Source: a bacterium | GTDB taxonomy: Bacteria; Margulisbacteria; Marinamargulisbacteria; GCA-2716485; GCA-002719695 | DNA: 40,101 bases | Assembly (NCBI GenBank): GCA_002716725.1 | Contig: PBBX01000016.1 | Location: 8,415 to 48,515, forward strand | Direction of reading: 5' to 3' | Shown here: positions 24,889 to 33,538 of the stretch, in pieces | Position numbering within the stretch: position 1 is the first letter of the stretch | Layout of the letters: each line of letters starts with the position of its first letter | The notes under the pieces: generated by a model | Databases searched by the model: none | The model's input: the letters and a program-made list of their open reading frames with translations, nothing else | What the model was told of the DNA's origin: nothing | Made by a program: the position numbers and the translations under genes

Positions 24889-25212
24889 TGTTGTAGATCC
24901 TTTTTAAATTATTGGGTCAATTGTTGCTATATTTATATCGACGTCACTATTGTAATCTATTTCCTTTATTAAAGTAAGTTTATTCTTACTTTATTTCATT
25001 TTTATGTACTTAATCTATTTTTTCGATATATTTTTTCTGTTTTTTTTTATCGCCGTCGTATTTTAGTAACAAAATAATTCATTTATTTTTTTAAAACAAA
25101 AAATGAATAAAACAGCTTTTAATGTTTAATCCTTTTACGCCAGTTTCCTTCTAACACAAATACCTCCTATCTATGTTCACACCGGATGAAATCATGTAAA
25201 CTATAGCTTAAA
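24889..25212. other. AT-rich intergenic region between LRR gene and purF
   Basis: About 320 bp of divergent upstream sequence. It holds the right copy of the 19-bp repeat (25056-25074) and AT-rich runs. A candidate TAAACT -10 box (25197-25202) lies 10 nt before the purF ATG, with TTCACA at 25176-25181 as a poorly spaced -35. No gene is seen. Confidence 0.5.
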
Positions 25213-26610
25213 ATGGGACTTAAAGAAGAATGTGGTGTTTTTGGTATATTTGATATTGATGAGGCTGCTGTCTTAACGACTTTAGGGCTTCATTCATTGC
25301 AACATCGTGGGCAAGAAGGAGCTGGCATTGTTAGCTATGATGGCAGCTCCTTTCATTTTGTCAAAAAAGAAGGTTTAGTTGGTGATAATTTTAATAATGC
25401 GTCTACACTGAATCAATTGCCCGGCAGACGTGCTATTGGCCATGTTCGCTATTCTACTACCGGTGATTCAAAACTAGCTAATGTTCAACCTTTATTTGCA
25501 AATTTATCAGCCGGAGGATTTGCTTGTGCTCATAATGGAAATCTTACCAACACACATGCTTTACGAAACGCATTGGTTGAAACCGGCTCTATTTTTCAAA
25601 CAACCTCTGATACAGAAATTATACTACAATTAGTGGCTCGGTCTAAAAAACACAAAACCGTTGATAAAATTAAGGATGCTTTATCTCAGATCAAAGGAGC
25701 TTACTCTCTGATTATTATGACCAATAAAAAACTCATAGGGGTTAAAGATCCCTTTGGTATTAGACCTCTTGTACTGGGGAAAAAAAATAATGCTTATGTG
25801 CTTGCATCCGAAACCTGTGCACTTGATATCATCGGTGCTCACTATATAAGAGATGTAAAAAATGGAGAAATGGTCATTATTACAGAATCGGGGGTTGAAA
25901 GCATTATCATTGCCCCTAGTAACCAAGCCAGACCTTGTATTTTTGAACGCATTTATTTTGCACGACCTGATAGCATTATTGATGGGAAAAGTGTTTATAC
26001 TTATCGCAAAAACTTAGGAGAACAACTTGCTATTGAAAATCCTATTGATGCTGATGTTGTTGTTCCTGTTCCCGATTCTGGGGCACCTGCTGCGATTGGC
26101 TATTCTCAGAAATCAGGGATTCCCTTTGAATTAGGCATTATCCGTAATCATTATGTAGGCCGAACGTTTATTGAACCTTCTCAATCGATTCGTCAATTTG
26201 GTGTTAAGTTAAAACATAGTGTTAATCAATCGAGCATAAAAAATAATCGTGTTATCTTAATTGATGATTCTATTGTTCGAGGTACTACGGCAAATAAAGT
26301 GGTAAAAATGGTATTTGAAGCGGGTGCCAAAGAGGTTCACTTTGGTATTTCATCACCACCCATTACTCATCCTGATTTTTATGGTATTGATACCCCACAG
26401 TATAGCGAATTAATTGCAGCTAATCATGATATTGATGAAATAACCAATATTATTGGGGCTACTTCTGTATTTTTCTTAAGTTTAAATGGTACCTATAAGG
26501 CCATGGGATACACGACACGAGATCCTAACACGCCTCAATTTACAGATCATTGCTTCACAGGAGATTACCCAATTGATGTAACTAATATCTTAAAGCATAC
26601 TCATTCATAG
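25213..26610 (+). CDS. purF: Amidophosphoribosyltransferase
   Basis: A 465-aa enzyme making 5-phosphoribosylamine from PRPP and glutamine, the first step of purine synthesis. It has a short propeptide MGLKEE before the nucleophile Cys7 (ECGVFGIFD). The Ntn glutaminase domain contains LHSLQHRGQEGAGIVSYDG, and the PRTase domain has the PRPP loop VILIDDSIVRGTTANKV. It is built like the Bacillus-type enzyme, but of the four [4Fe-4S] ligands only the C236 equivalent (RPCIFERIYFARP) and the last one (DHCFTG) remain. HPDFYGID carries Asp in place of the second, and the third is also lost. The cluster is therefore probably absent. No other pur gene is nearby. No Shine-Dalgarno is visible. Confidence 0.95.
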   Translation: MGLKEECGVFGIFDIDEAAVLTTLGLHSLQHRGQEGAGIVSYDGSSFHFVKKEGLVGDNFNNASTLNQLPGRRAIGHVRYSTTGDSKLANVQPLFANLSAGGFACAHNGNLTNTHALRNALVETGSIFQTTSDTEIILQLVARSKKHKTVDKIKDALSQIKGAYSLIIMTNKKLIGVKDPFGIRPLVLGKKNNAYVLASETCALDIIGAHYIRDVKNGEMVIITESGVESIIIAPSNQARPCIFERIYFARPDSIIDGKSVYTYRKNLGEQLAIENPIDADVVVPVPDSGAPAAIGYSQKSGIPFELGIIRNHYVGRTFIEPSQSIRQFGVKLKHSVNQSSIKNNRVILIDDSIVRGTTANKVVKMVFEAGAKEVHFGISSPPITHPDFYGIDTPQYSELIAANHDIDEITNIIGATSVFFLSLNGTYKAMGYTTRDPNTPQFTDHCFTGDYPIDVTNILKHTHS

Positions 26611-26906
26611 ACCTTCTTTGCCGGCAATCGCATAGGCATTGACATAGCTTTCTACTAATTGACTATACTGAACATATATCAGTGGATCCATTGTCAAAGT
26701 CATCAAAATCATTAATACTATATAATTAATATATAAATTTTTTTTATTTTTTTACAAAACAAAAATAACCCATTAGTTTTAATGGATTTTCCCTTTTTTT
26801 ACTCCTAATTATGTTCTTTTCCATATACGATAGGCTTTTAAACCTTTTATTGCTTTTTTTATTTACTCCTAAACGTTTGCTTATGTCTTGATATATAATT
26901 GAGTGG
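26611..26906. other. Intergenic region with short minus-strand ORF remnant
   Basis: On the minus strand about 35 codons read MILMTLTMDPLIYVQYSQLV and end AYAIAGKEGL, terminating at 26605-26607 inside the purF end. G+C and codon use there look coding, so it may be a gene scrap. A weak hairpin CCATTA-gttt-TAATGG (26770-26785) is followed by T-rich sequence. The DUF2779 gene promoter is at the right end. Confidence 0.35.
26894..26899 (+). promoter_or_regulatory. -10 box TATAAT 7 nt before the DUF2779 gene start
   Basis: Consensus TATAAT ends 7 nt before ATG 26907. There is no Shine-Dalgarno and no clear -35. A second ATG lies two codons downstream. Confidence 0.45.
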
Positions 26907-28280
26907 ATGTCTATGATATTAACAGATGCGTCCGTTAGTCAGGTTTTTCGTTCAAATCGAGGCCCCCATAGATCTGGTATTTCGGATCATATCCTTGTTC
27001 AGTGTGATGAAGAACGGCAGTATTTATTGCCCCATGCTGTTTCCCAGCTTAATCTTAAGTGGGATAAAACGCCTTATAGGATATCTCCTGATACGTTATT
27101 AACCCTGCAATCTCATCGTGTGTATTCACAGGTATCGTTTACCTATAATGGCCATAACAGTTGTCCTGATCTTATTAGGGTTCGTGATAATGGGCTTGAT
27201 ATCATTGCTATTTCGGTGTCCTATCATCCCATAAAAGATGTTGTTACCCGATTAGGCTTAACCCGCTTTTTGTGTGAACAACTCGGTTATTTGATCGTAT
27301 CAACCCAAGCCTTTTGTATTAACCCAACCTTTTGTCGTGATAGTAATCTGGGTAATTTTTTTAAACCTGTTATTGTGAGTTCTAAAACCACTCAGATAGC
27401 TAGGACGTTATCTCATTATATTAACACTAGCCCATCTACTTGTATTGCTTCCAAACCATCATTGGCTTGTGATACGTCTGCTGATATTTTTCAACTCACC
27501 AAGCTTCCCTACAAAAAGAAATTATCGTACTTTAAATCAGGGATTAAAACCTTTCATGATATTCTTAGCTCTCTTCCTGATTTAACGAAACCTCAACAAA
27601 AACAATGTCATGTAGAAATAACTCAAACTCCCTTTGTGGATTTACCTATTTTGCAAGCGTTTTTGTCTAAACTGTCTCCTACTATACAGTTTTTTGATAT
27701 TGAAGCCTGTCAATTTCCTTATCCAATTCTATATACAACAAAACCGTTTGAAGTATTTCCGTTTCTTTTTTCAGTTCATTATCTTAATCAAGACTCTCAT
27801 AAGACCTCTCACTCCCTACAATTTTATGATCCTGATATGGATTTTAGACGCCAGTTTGCTGAGTCCCTTATTCATAGTCTTGATCCATCACAATCCATTA
27901 TTGTTTTTGATACAACATTAGAACGATCTATATGTCGATACTTTTCTGATATATTTCCAGATTTGTCCGATATATTTTCATTAATCTTAGATCAGTTTGT
28001 TGATATTTCGTCTTTGTTTTTTAATCATCACGTTTTATTACCTGGCATGCAAGGCAAATATTCTATTAAACATATTATCAAAGCTATAAACACTGCAAAT
28101 CCCTATCTTGATTTATCGATCCAATCGGGGTTTTTTGCATCCCATGCCTATAAACAATTAGTCTATGATCCCCACTGTAATCATCACCAGATCAAACAAA
28201 GCATTATTGATTATGCTAGTACGGATACACACGCCCTGCTTTTAGTCTATCATTACCTATTAAAACTCGTTGAGAATTAA
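26907..28280 (+). CDS. DUF2779 / RNase H-like exonuclease-fold protein with degenerate PD-(D/E)XK domain
   Basis: A 457-aa protein. The C-terminal half (about 255-455) matches DUF2779: FFDIEACQFPYPILYTTKPF (the D-x-E of the first exonuclease motif), MDFRRQFAESLIHSLDPSQS, IIVFDTTLERSICRYFSDIF, QFVDISSLFFNHH, and a final DYASTDTHALLLVYHYL (motif III-like Asp). The N-terminal half has the layout of the Cas4/RecB-like PD-(D/E)XK domain usual in this family. However, the E-V-K triad expected after D88 reads A-I-S (DIIAISVSYHP), so that nuclease site is probably dead. Family members are predicted nucleases without established pathway. No CRISPR or restriction genes are nearby. Confidence 0.8.
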   Translation: MSMILTDASVSQVFRSNRGPHRSGISDHILVQCDEERQYLLPHAVSQLNLKWDKTPYRISPDTLLTLQSHRVYSQVSFTYNGHNSCPDLIRVRDNGLDIIAISVSYHPIKDVVTRLGLTRFLCEQLGYLIVSTQAFCINPTFCRDSNLGNFFKPVIVSSKTTQIARTLSHYINTSPSTCIASKPSLACDTSADIFQLTKLPYKKKLSYFKSGIKTFHDILSSLPDLTKPQQKQCHVEITQTPFVDLPILQAFLSKLSPTIQFFDIEACQFPYPILYTTKPFEVFPFLFSVHYLNQDSHKTSHSLQFYDPDMDFRRQFAESLIHSLDPSQSIIVFDTTLERSICRYFSDIFPDLSDIFSLILDQFVDISSLFFNHHVLLPGMQGKYSIKHIIKAINTANPYLDLSIQSGFFASHAYKQLVYDPHCNHHQIKQSIIDYASTDTHALLLVYHYLLKLVEN

Positions 28281-28306
28281 TTGGTTTAGCATATGTAACA
28301 TTAGTG

Positions 28307-28312
28307 TATAAT
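28307..28312 (+). promoter_or_regulatory. -10 box TATAAT 6 nt before ctpA ATG
   Basis: TATAAT at 28307-28312 is followed by AAATCG and ATG 28319. A GTG in the same frame at 28304 overlaps the -10 box and is thus an unlikely start. No Shine-Dalgarno is seen; the -35 is weak (TTTAGC, 16-nt spacer). Confidence 0.55.
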
Positions 28313-28318
28313 AAATCG

Positions 28319-30436
28319 ATGTCTTTATTTTTTAAAAATTTATTTAGCAAAAAAACGTCTTATATTGCAATTTTTTTTGTTATTATCTCATTGTTTCTTT
28401 TTGGTTATTCAAAACAAAAAGCACTTCAAGAACTTGTTGTTTATAGCGTCCTCAATAATCATTTTAGCCCTATTCCCATTCAAGATGATTACTCTCAGGA
28501 TGTTTTTAATCAATTTATTAAAAAAATGGATCCCAACAAACGTTTTTTCACCCAAGAAGATATTGCTGAACTCTCCTTATATAAATATGCTATTGATGAT
28601 CATATTGAATCGGGCAATTTTGGTTTTTTAAATCAGGCTTATGATTTATATATTAAACGCCTTACCTATATTAGTGATTATGTTCCTAGCTTATTTGATA
28701 CTAAATTTAGCTTTACGAATCAACAAACGTTAGAAATTGATCCTGATAAACGAACATTTTCCAAAGATAATGTAGCATTAGAACGTTATTGGGAAAAATT
28801 AATCTCATATCAGACACTCACTCATTATATAAATCTTAAACAAGCTGAGGTTAGTAAAAATGAAACGATTACTGCTAGTTTTAATGAATCGATTGAAAAA
28901 CAAGCAAGAGATAAAACAAAAACTGAAGTTTTGGAAAGCTTAACACGCTTACAAGAAGAAACTTTAGATGATTTTCGTAACTTATACTTTGATAGCATGA
29001 TCAATGTTTTTGATACGCATACCAGTTATTTTCCTCCTGAAAGAAAAGAAGATTTTGATATTAGCATCTCAGGAAAACTCGAAGGGATTGGGGCTGTTTT
29101 GCGGGAAGAAGATGGCTTTATTAAAGTTGTTCGAATAGTACCAGGAAGCGCTTCATGGAAACAAGGCGAGTTAAAAGCAGAAGATGTTATTTTAAAGGTT
29201 GCTCAAGGATTGGATGAGGATCCTATTAATATTGTAGGGGTTCGTATTAAAAAAGCTGTTAAACTTATTAGAGGCAAAAAAGGGACTACCGTTCGCCTTA
29301 CAGTTAAACATCCTACGGGTGAAATTTCTGAAATACCCATTGTTCGTGATATTGTTGTTATTGAAGAAACCTATTCTAAACATGCTATTATCAAAGATAC
29401 ACGATTTGATAAAACATTTGGATATATTTCTTTACCTAAATTTTATCGAGACTTTAAAAACCCTTTAGGAAGAAATACAACGAGCGATGTCCAAAAAGCC
29501 TTAGAAGATCTTAATGCCTATGGGGTTGATGGCATTATTTTTGATCTTCGTAATAATGAAGGGGGTGCTTTAGTTGATGCTGTTTATACCGCAGGATTAT
29601 TTATTGATGAAGGCCCTATTGTACAAATAAAAGGGCGCACACATATATATGACAAAATATTACATGATACTGATTCGGCTATCATGTATGATGGGCCCAT
29701 GGTTATTTTACAAAATTCGTATTCTGCATCGGCGTCAGAAATTTTTGCTGCAGCACTTCAAGATTATGGACGTGCTGTTGTTGTTGGGTCTAATACTTTT
29801 GGAAAAGGGACGGTTCAAACCTTTGTAGAACTCGATAAATTAAGTCCCACTCGTTCGGCTTTTTTTAATGATCTTGGGTCTGTTAAGTTAACCATACAAA
29901 AATTTTATCGAATTAATGGTGGCTCTACACAACATAAAGGCGTGATTCCTGATATTAGACTCCCTAATAAAGCGGATCATCTTGAAGTGGGTGAACGGTA
30001 TTTAGACTATGCTTTAAAATGGGATACAATCAGCCCCCTTTCTTACTCATTATGGTATAACCAATCCCTTGATATCAATACATTATCAACGTTATCTAAA
30101 AAACGAATTACGACATCTGATCGGTATCAATCATTAGATTCTCATTTATCATTTATCAAAAAACGTTCTGAGAATACCCATGTTTATCTCGATGCTAAAA
30201 CAGCGATTGCTAAAAAACTTGAAGCAAATACTATTTTAGACACTTATAATAAGAGCGTTGTGCCTATTGATAACCTTTTATTTACGATTCCTCATGAAAG
30301 CTCGTTAACAAAAGCACAAAACGAAAGTTATCAAGACTGGATTAATACCATTCAAAAAGATATTGATATTAATGAATCTGCTGCGATTTTAAATGATCTT
30401 ATTGCCAATCTTACACATAGTTCAACGAATCATTGA
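28319..30436 (+). CDS. ctpA: Carboxy-terminal processing protease, Prc/Tsp-like (S41A)
   Basis: About 705 aa. In order: N-terminal membrane anchor or signal (about 15-31), TSP N-terminal helical domain (FNQFIKKMDPNKRFFTQEDI), PDZ domain (about 245-330; GIGAVLREEDGFIKVVRIVP), S41 protease domain and a C-terminal Prc-type helical domain. The catalytic Ser is S471 in SYSASASEIFAAAL and the catalytic Lys is K496 in FGKGTVQTF, with the E. coli Prc spacing of 25 residues. It degrades periplasmic proteins from the C-terminus and typically trims peptidoglycan hydrolases and lipoproteins. I start at ATG 28319 because a consensus -10 box ends 6 nt upstream. The PFP gene follows 29 nt downstream, probably on the same transcript. 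Confidence 0.93.
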   Translation: MSLFFKNLFSKKTSYIAIFFVIISLFLFGYSKQKALQELVVYSVLNNHFSPIPIQDDYSQDVFNQFIKKMDPNKRFFTQEDIAELSLYKYAIDDHIESGNFGFLNQAYDLYIKRLTYISDYVPSLFDTKFSFTNQQTLEIDPDKRTFSKDNVALERYWEKLISYQTLTHYINLKQAEVSKNETITASFNESIEKQARDKTKTEVLESLTRLQEETLDDFRNLYFDSMINVFDTHTSYFPPERKEDFDISISGKLEGIGAVLREEDGFIKVVRIVPGSASWKQGELKAEDVILKVAQGLDEDPINIVGVRIKKAVKLIRGKKGTTVRLTVKHPTGEISEIPIVRDIVVIEETYSKHAIIKDTRFDKTFGYISLPKFYRDFKNPLGRNTTSDVQKALEDLNAYGVDGIIFDLRNNEGGALVDAVYTAGLFIDEGPIVQIKGRTHIYDKILHDTDSAIMYDGPMVILQNSYSASASEIFAAALQDYGRAVVVGSNTFGKGTVQTFVELDKLSPTRSAFFNDLGSVKLTIQKFYRINGGSTQHKGVIPDIRLPNKADHLEVGERYLDYALKWDTISPLSYSLWYNQSLDINTLSTLSKKRITTSDRYQSLDSHLSFIKKRSENTHVYLDAKTAIAKKLEANTILDTYNKSVVPIDNLLFTIPHESSLTKAQNESYQDWINTIQKDIDINESAAILNDLIANLTHSSTNH

Positions 30437-30465
30437 GAAGGGATGTCTGTTAAAGGCGTAAGCAT

Positions 30466-31848
30466 ATGCTAGATCTTACTCAGTGTATCTCATTTTCTGA
30501 ACATTCTTTTAATGGGTCACTGGATCCATCTATCACATCGCGATTATCGAGACTACCGCCTTCATCTTTTTCTTTGTTAAAGGCATCCTCATCACAGTCT
30601 AAGAGGCTAGCTTCAAAACGTATTGCTGTTTGTTTTTCTGGTGGACCTGCCCCAGGTGGCCATAATGTTGTTTTAGCGATTGCTAAATTGTGTGGTTCGA
30701 CACATTCCTTATTTGGTATTATGGGCGGTCTTGGTGGACTGGTCAAAGGACATCTTAAACCGCTTTCTATTAAGGATTGTTTAGCCTATCATAATCTTGG
30801 TGGTTTTGACTTATTAAAAACCGATCGAACAAAATTACATCAGGCATCTCAATATAAGGCTATCAAAGATGTTGTTGCTCATTATCAGCTTGATGCAATC
30901 ATTATTATTGGAGGAGATGACTCTCATACCAATGCTGTTTTTTTAGCACAAGAGTTATCTGATCATGCTTGTGCGATTATTGGGGTTCCTAAAACCATTG
31001 ATGGTGATTTAAGATGTCCTCCTTACCTGCCTATTTCGTTTGGGTTTTATTCGGTTTGTGATCTTTTTATCAGTTTAATTAATAATTTAATTTGTGATAC
31101 ACGCTCTAGTCAAAAATATTGGCATTTTGTAAAATTAATGGGGCGATCCTCTAGCCATATAACACACTATGTTGCTCAGCATACCCCTGTTGATCTTTTT
31201 TTTCTTGGTGAAAAAATTGCCCATAACAACACGCCTTTATCGGCTATTATCAAACAAATAGCTGATACTATTTTAGAATCCTCACATAATCAAAAACCCT
31301 ATGGTGTCATTTGTATTCCTGAAGGATTGTTAGAATGGGTTCCTGAGATACGTAATCTTATTCAAACGCTTAATACACTTAGAGATGCTAGTAACCGATC
31401 CCCTGATCTTTCCCATCTTTCTCAGTCTGATCATGACTTATTTCTACAATTTCCTGAGTATATTCAACATCAATTACTACTTGATTGTGATTCTCATGGC
31501 AATATCCAACTATCTAGAATTGAAACCGAACGTTTATTAATCCATATGGTTACGTCCTACTTATCTAGTTCTGACCCATCCCTTACACTTGATGCCATGC
31601 CTCATTTTTATGGTTATGAAGGTCGCTGTACCCATCCCAATGCTTTTGATTCTGAATTTTGCACCAAACTAGGCTATATTGCTACTTCACTTGCCTTAAA
31701 TGGGTATACGGGCCATATGGCCGCCTTAGACAGCATCACAAGCCCTTATCAAGCTTATGGTGTTCCTATTGCGCATTTATTACGTTTTGAAACCCGATTT
31801 AATCACGAGGTTCCTGTTGTCAAAAAAACTATAGTTACGGACTTTTAA
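30466..31848 (+). CDS. pfp: Diphosphate-dependent phosphofructokinase
   Basis: A 460-aa enzyme that phosphorylates fructose 6-phosphate with pyrophosphate, reversibly, in glycolysis/gluconeogenesis. Motifs are AVCFSGGPAPGGHNVV (58-65 PPi/nucleotide loop), IIGGDDSHTNA (GGDDS at 149-153; the second Asp is the PPi-specific residue), GVPKTIDGDL (175-181) and MGRSSSHITHYVA. It belongs to the long PFP clade but at 460 aa is shorter than the usual 550. PPi-PFK saves ATP and is common in anaerobes and energy-limited symbionts. AAAGG precedes the ATG. The 3' end overlaps the convergent pepA gene by 4 nt. Confidence 0.92.
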   Translation: MLDLTQCISFSEHSFNGSLDPSITSRLSRLPPSSFSLLKASSSQSKRLASKRIAVCFSGGPAPGGHNVVLAIAKLCGSTHSLFGIMGGLGGLVKGHLKPLSIKDCLAYHNLGGFDLLKTDRTKLHQASQYKAIKDVVAHYQLDAIIIIGGDDSHTNAVFLAQELSDHACAIIGVPKTIDGDLRCPPYLPISFGFYSVCDLFISLINNLICDTRSSQKYWHFVKLMGRSSSHITHYVAQHTPVDLFFLGEKIAHNNTPLSAIIKQIADTILESSHNQKPYGVICIPEGLLEWVPEIRNLIQTLNTLRDASNRSPDLSHLSQSDHDLFLQFPEYIQHQLLLDCDSHGNIQLSRIETERLLIHMVTSYLSSSDPSLTLDAMPHFYGYEGRCTHPNAFDSEFCTKLGYIATSLALNGYTGHMAALDSITSPYQAYGVPIAHLLRFETRFNHEVPVVKKTIVTDF

Positions 31849-33314
31849 GGTGTTGCAAGGATGGCTTCTATTAGTGTCCGTGTCCCTGATCCATTCATTC
31901 CTTTGACATGATAGCCTTTGGTTGTTTTATTTTCCATTGTTGAGGCAATATCAATATGTACCCATGTTGATGTATCAACAAACTGCTTTAAAAACATAGC
32001 GGCTGTTGATGTTCCTGCTAATCTATTTTCTGCACAATTTGTCATATCAGCAACAGAGGATTTAAGATAATCAACATAATCATCATATAATGGTAATTGC
32101 CATAATCGTTCTCCCACCTCATCTTGTCGATTTAAAAAAGCATTAATAGCTGTTTGTGAGTTTCCTAAAACAGCATTTGCTACATCGCCTAATGTTACGG
32201 CACAGGCCCCTGTTAATGTAGCTATATCAATAATTAACTTGGGTTTATAAGTAGTCGCTAAACATAATGCATCTGCTAATATTAACCGACCTTCTGCATC
32301 CGTATTAATAACTTCAATGGTCTTTTTATTCATAGCGGTAATCACATCTCCAGGTTTGTAGGCCATGGCTGATGGCATATTTTCGACTAAAGGAATAATG
32401 GCCTTTACATGGTGTTTTGTCTTTAACTGAGCTAAAGCAACCATTGCAGCATAAACAGCCGCGGCTCCCCCCATATCCCCTTTCATACAACTCATCGAAC
32501 GACTTGGTTTTAATGAAATCCCCCCAGTATCAAAGGTTACGCCTTTTCCTACTAAGATAATGGGTGATTTTTTTGAAGCATTTAATGTTAGTTCCAACAT
32601 ATATGGTGCTTGTACTGATCCTTGTGCGACAGCTAAGAATGATCCCATTTTTTTCTTTTGAGCTGCTTTTTTATCGTATACTTTTATTGACAAAGCTGAG
32701 TTACGACATTGCTTTTTTGCGATTGAAACAAATTCTTTGGGTGTTAAGTAATTTGCTGGTGTATTGGCTAAGTCTCTGGCCATATTTTGTGCCTTGGCAA
32801 GAATTGTTCCTTTTTTGATTGCTGAAGTTATTTCTTTATTTTTAATGCCATAAAATGATAATTTAGTGTTATGCTTTTCTTTTTTTGGGACCATCGTTTG
32901 GTATCCTTGATATTGATAGTCTCCCAAATAAAATCCTTCATAAAGTTGCTGTATGATTATGGTAGTCATTGATTCGTCTAGTGAGGGTATTGCAAGCGTA
33001 ATTGCTAAATCATGCTGCTGACTTTTTCTGGCTTTTCTTGCAAGATTTGCGGCTATGTTTCGGTATATATCTCTGCCTGTTTCATCACAATATAAACAAT
33101 AAACGTGTTGTACGGTTTTTGAGTCTGCTAAGAGCCCTTCTTTAATAGGATCGTTTGACTCAGATAATTGATTTTTTTTTGCTAAGTGCGATACAAGTTT
33201 TTCTAAGGTTTGTCCGTTAACAAATTGTTTTAATTGCTTAGTATTTGTATAAACAATAACCTGTGCTGATTTTGTTTTCCAAAAATCCGCTTGATCTAGT
33301 GTTGGCAATCCCAT
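31845..33314 (-). CDS. pepA: Leucyl aminopeptidase (M17, cytosolic)
   Basis: A 489-aa two-metal aminopeptidase. The catalytic C-terminal domain has ILVGKGVTFDTGGISLKPS (Lys and Asp ligands), MKGDMGGAAAVYAA and the family signature NTDAEGRLILADAL with bicarbonate-binding Arg. The N-terminal macro-like domain (about 1-165) is more divergent. It releases N-terminal residues from peptides and normally forms hexamers. It has a strong AAGGAGAG ribosome binding site, unlike many neighbours. It is convergent with and overlaps pfp by 4 nt, so antisense interaction between the mRNA ends is possible. Confidence 0.95.
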   Translation of the reverse strand: MGLPTLDQADFWKTKSAQVIVYTNTKQLKQFVNGQTLEKLVSHLAKKNQLSESNDPIKEGLLADSKTVQHVYCLYCDETGRDIYRNIAANLARKARKSQQHDLAITLAIPSLDESMTTIIIQQLYEGFYLGDYQYQGYQTMVPKKEKHNTKLSFYGIKNKEITSAIKKGTILAKAQNMARDLANTPANYLTPKEFVSIAKKQCRNSALSIKVYDKKAAQKKKMGSFLAVAQGSVQAPYMLELTLNASKKSPIILVGKGVTFDTGGISLKPSRSMSCMKGDMGGAAAVYAAMVALAQLKTKHHVKAIIPLVENMPSAMAYKPGDVITAMNKKTIEVINTDAEGRLILADALCLATTYKPKLIIDIATLTGACAVTLGDVANAVLGNSQTAINAFLNRQDEVGERLWQLPLYDDYVDYLKSSVADMTNCAENRLAGTSTAAMFLKQFVDTSTWVHIDIASTMENKTTKGYHVKGMNGSGTRTLIEAILATP

Positions 33315-33538
33315 TTTTCTCTCCTTGATTATCTACTATAGTCTAATCTTACATGAGTCTTATCTAATGACAACCTATTGGTAATTTTTTAAATAAAATA
33401 TTAATCATCTTATGTATTGGTTTTCTCATCATGCTTATGATAGCCTAATCGCTGTTTCTTTTTTCTTATTAGTATCTTTAAACATGGTTTAAATTTTTCT
33501 TTGTTTAATTCGAGCCCTAATAATCCATAAAAACAGCC

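Larger units (their letters stand above)
23317..25074. repeat. 19-bp direct repeat flanking the LRR gene
   Basis: TCGTATTTTAGTAACAAAA occurs at 23317-23335 and again at 25056-25074, in similar AT-rich surroundings. Both copies lie upstream of minus-strand accessory genes (the 22987-23280 gene and the LRR gene). They may be a shared regulatory element or the scar of an inserted segment. Confidence 0.6.

Noticed and set aside
26770-26785. Hairpin CCATTA-gttt-TAATGG as purF terminator
   Set aside because: The stem is only 6 bp and AT-rich, the T run is interrupted, and it lies 160 bp past the gene. Kept only as a note in the intergenic entry.
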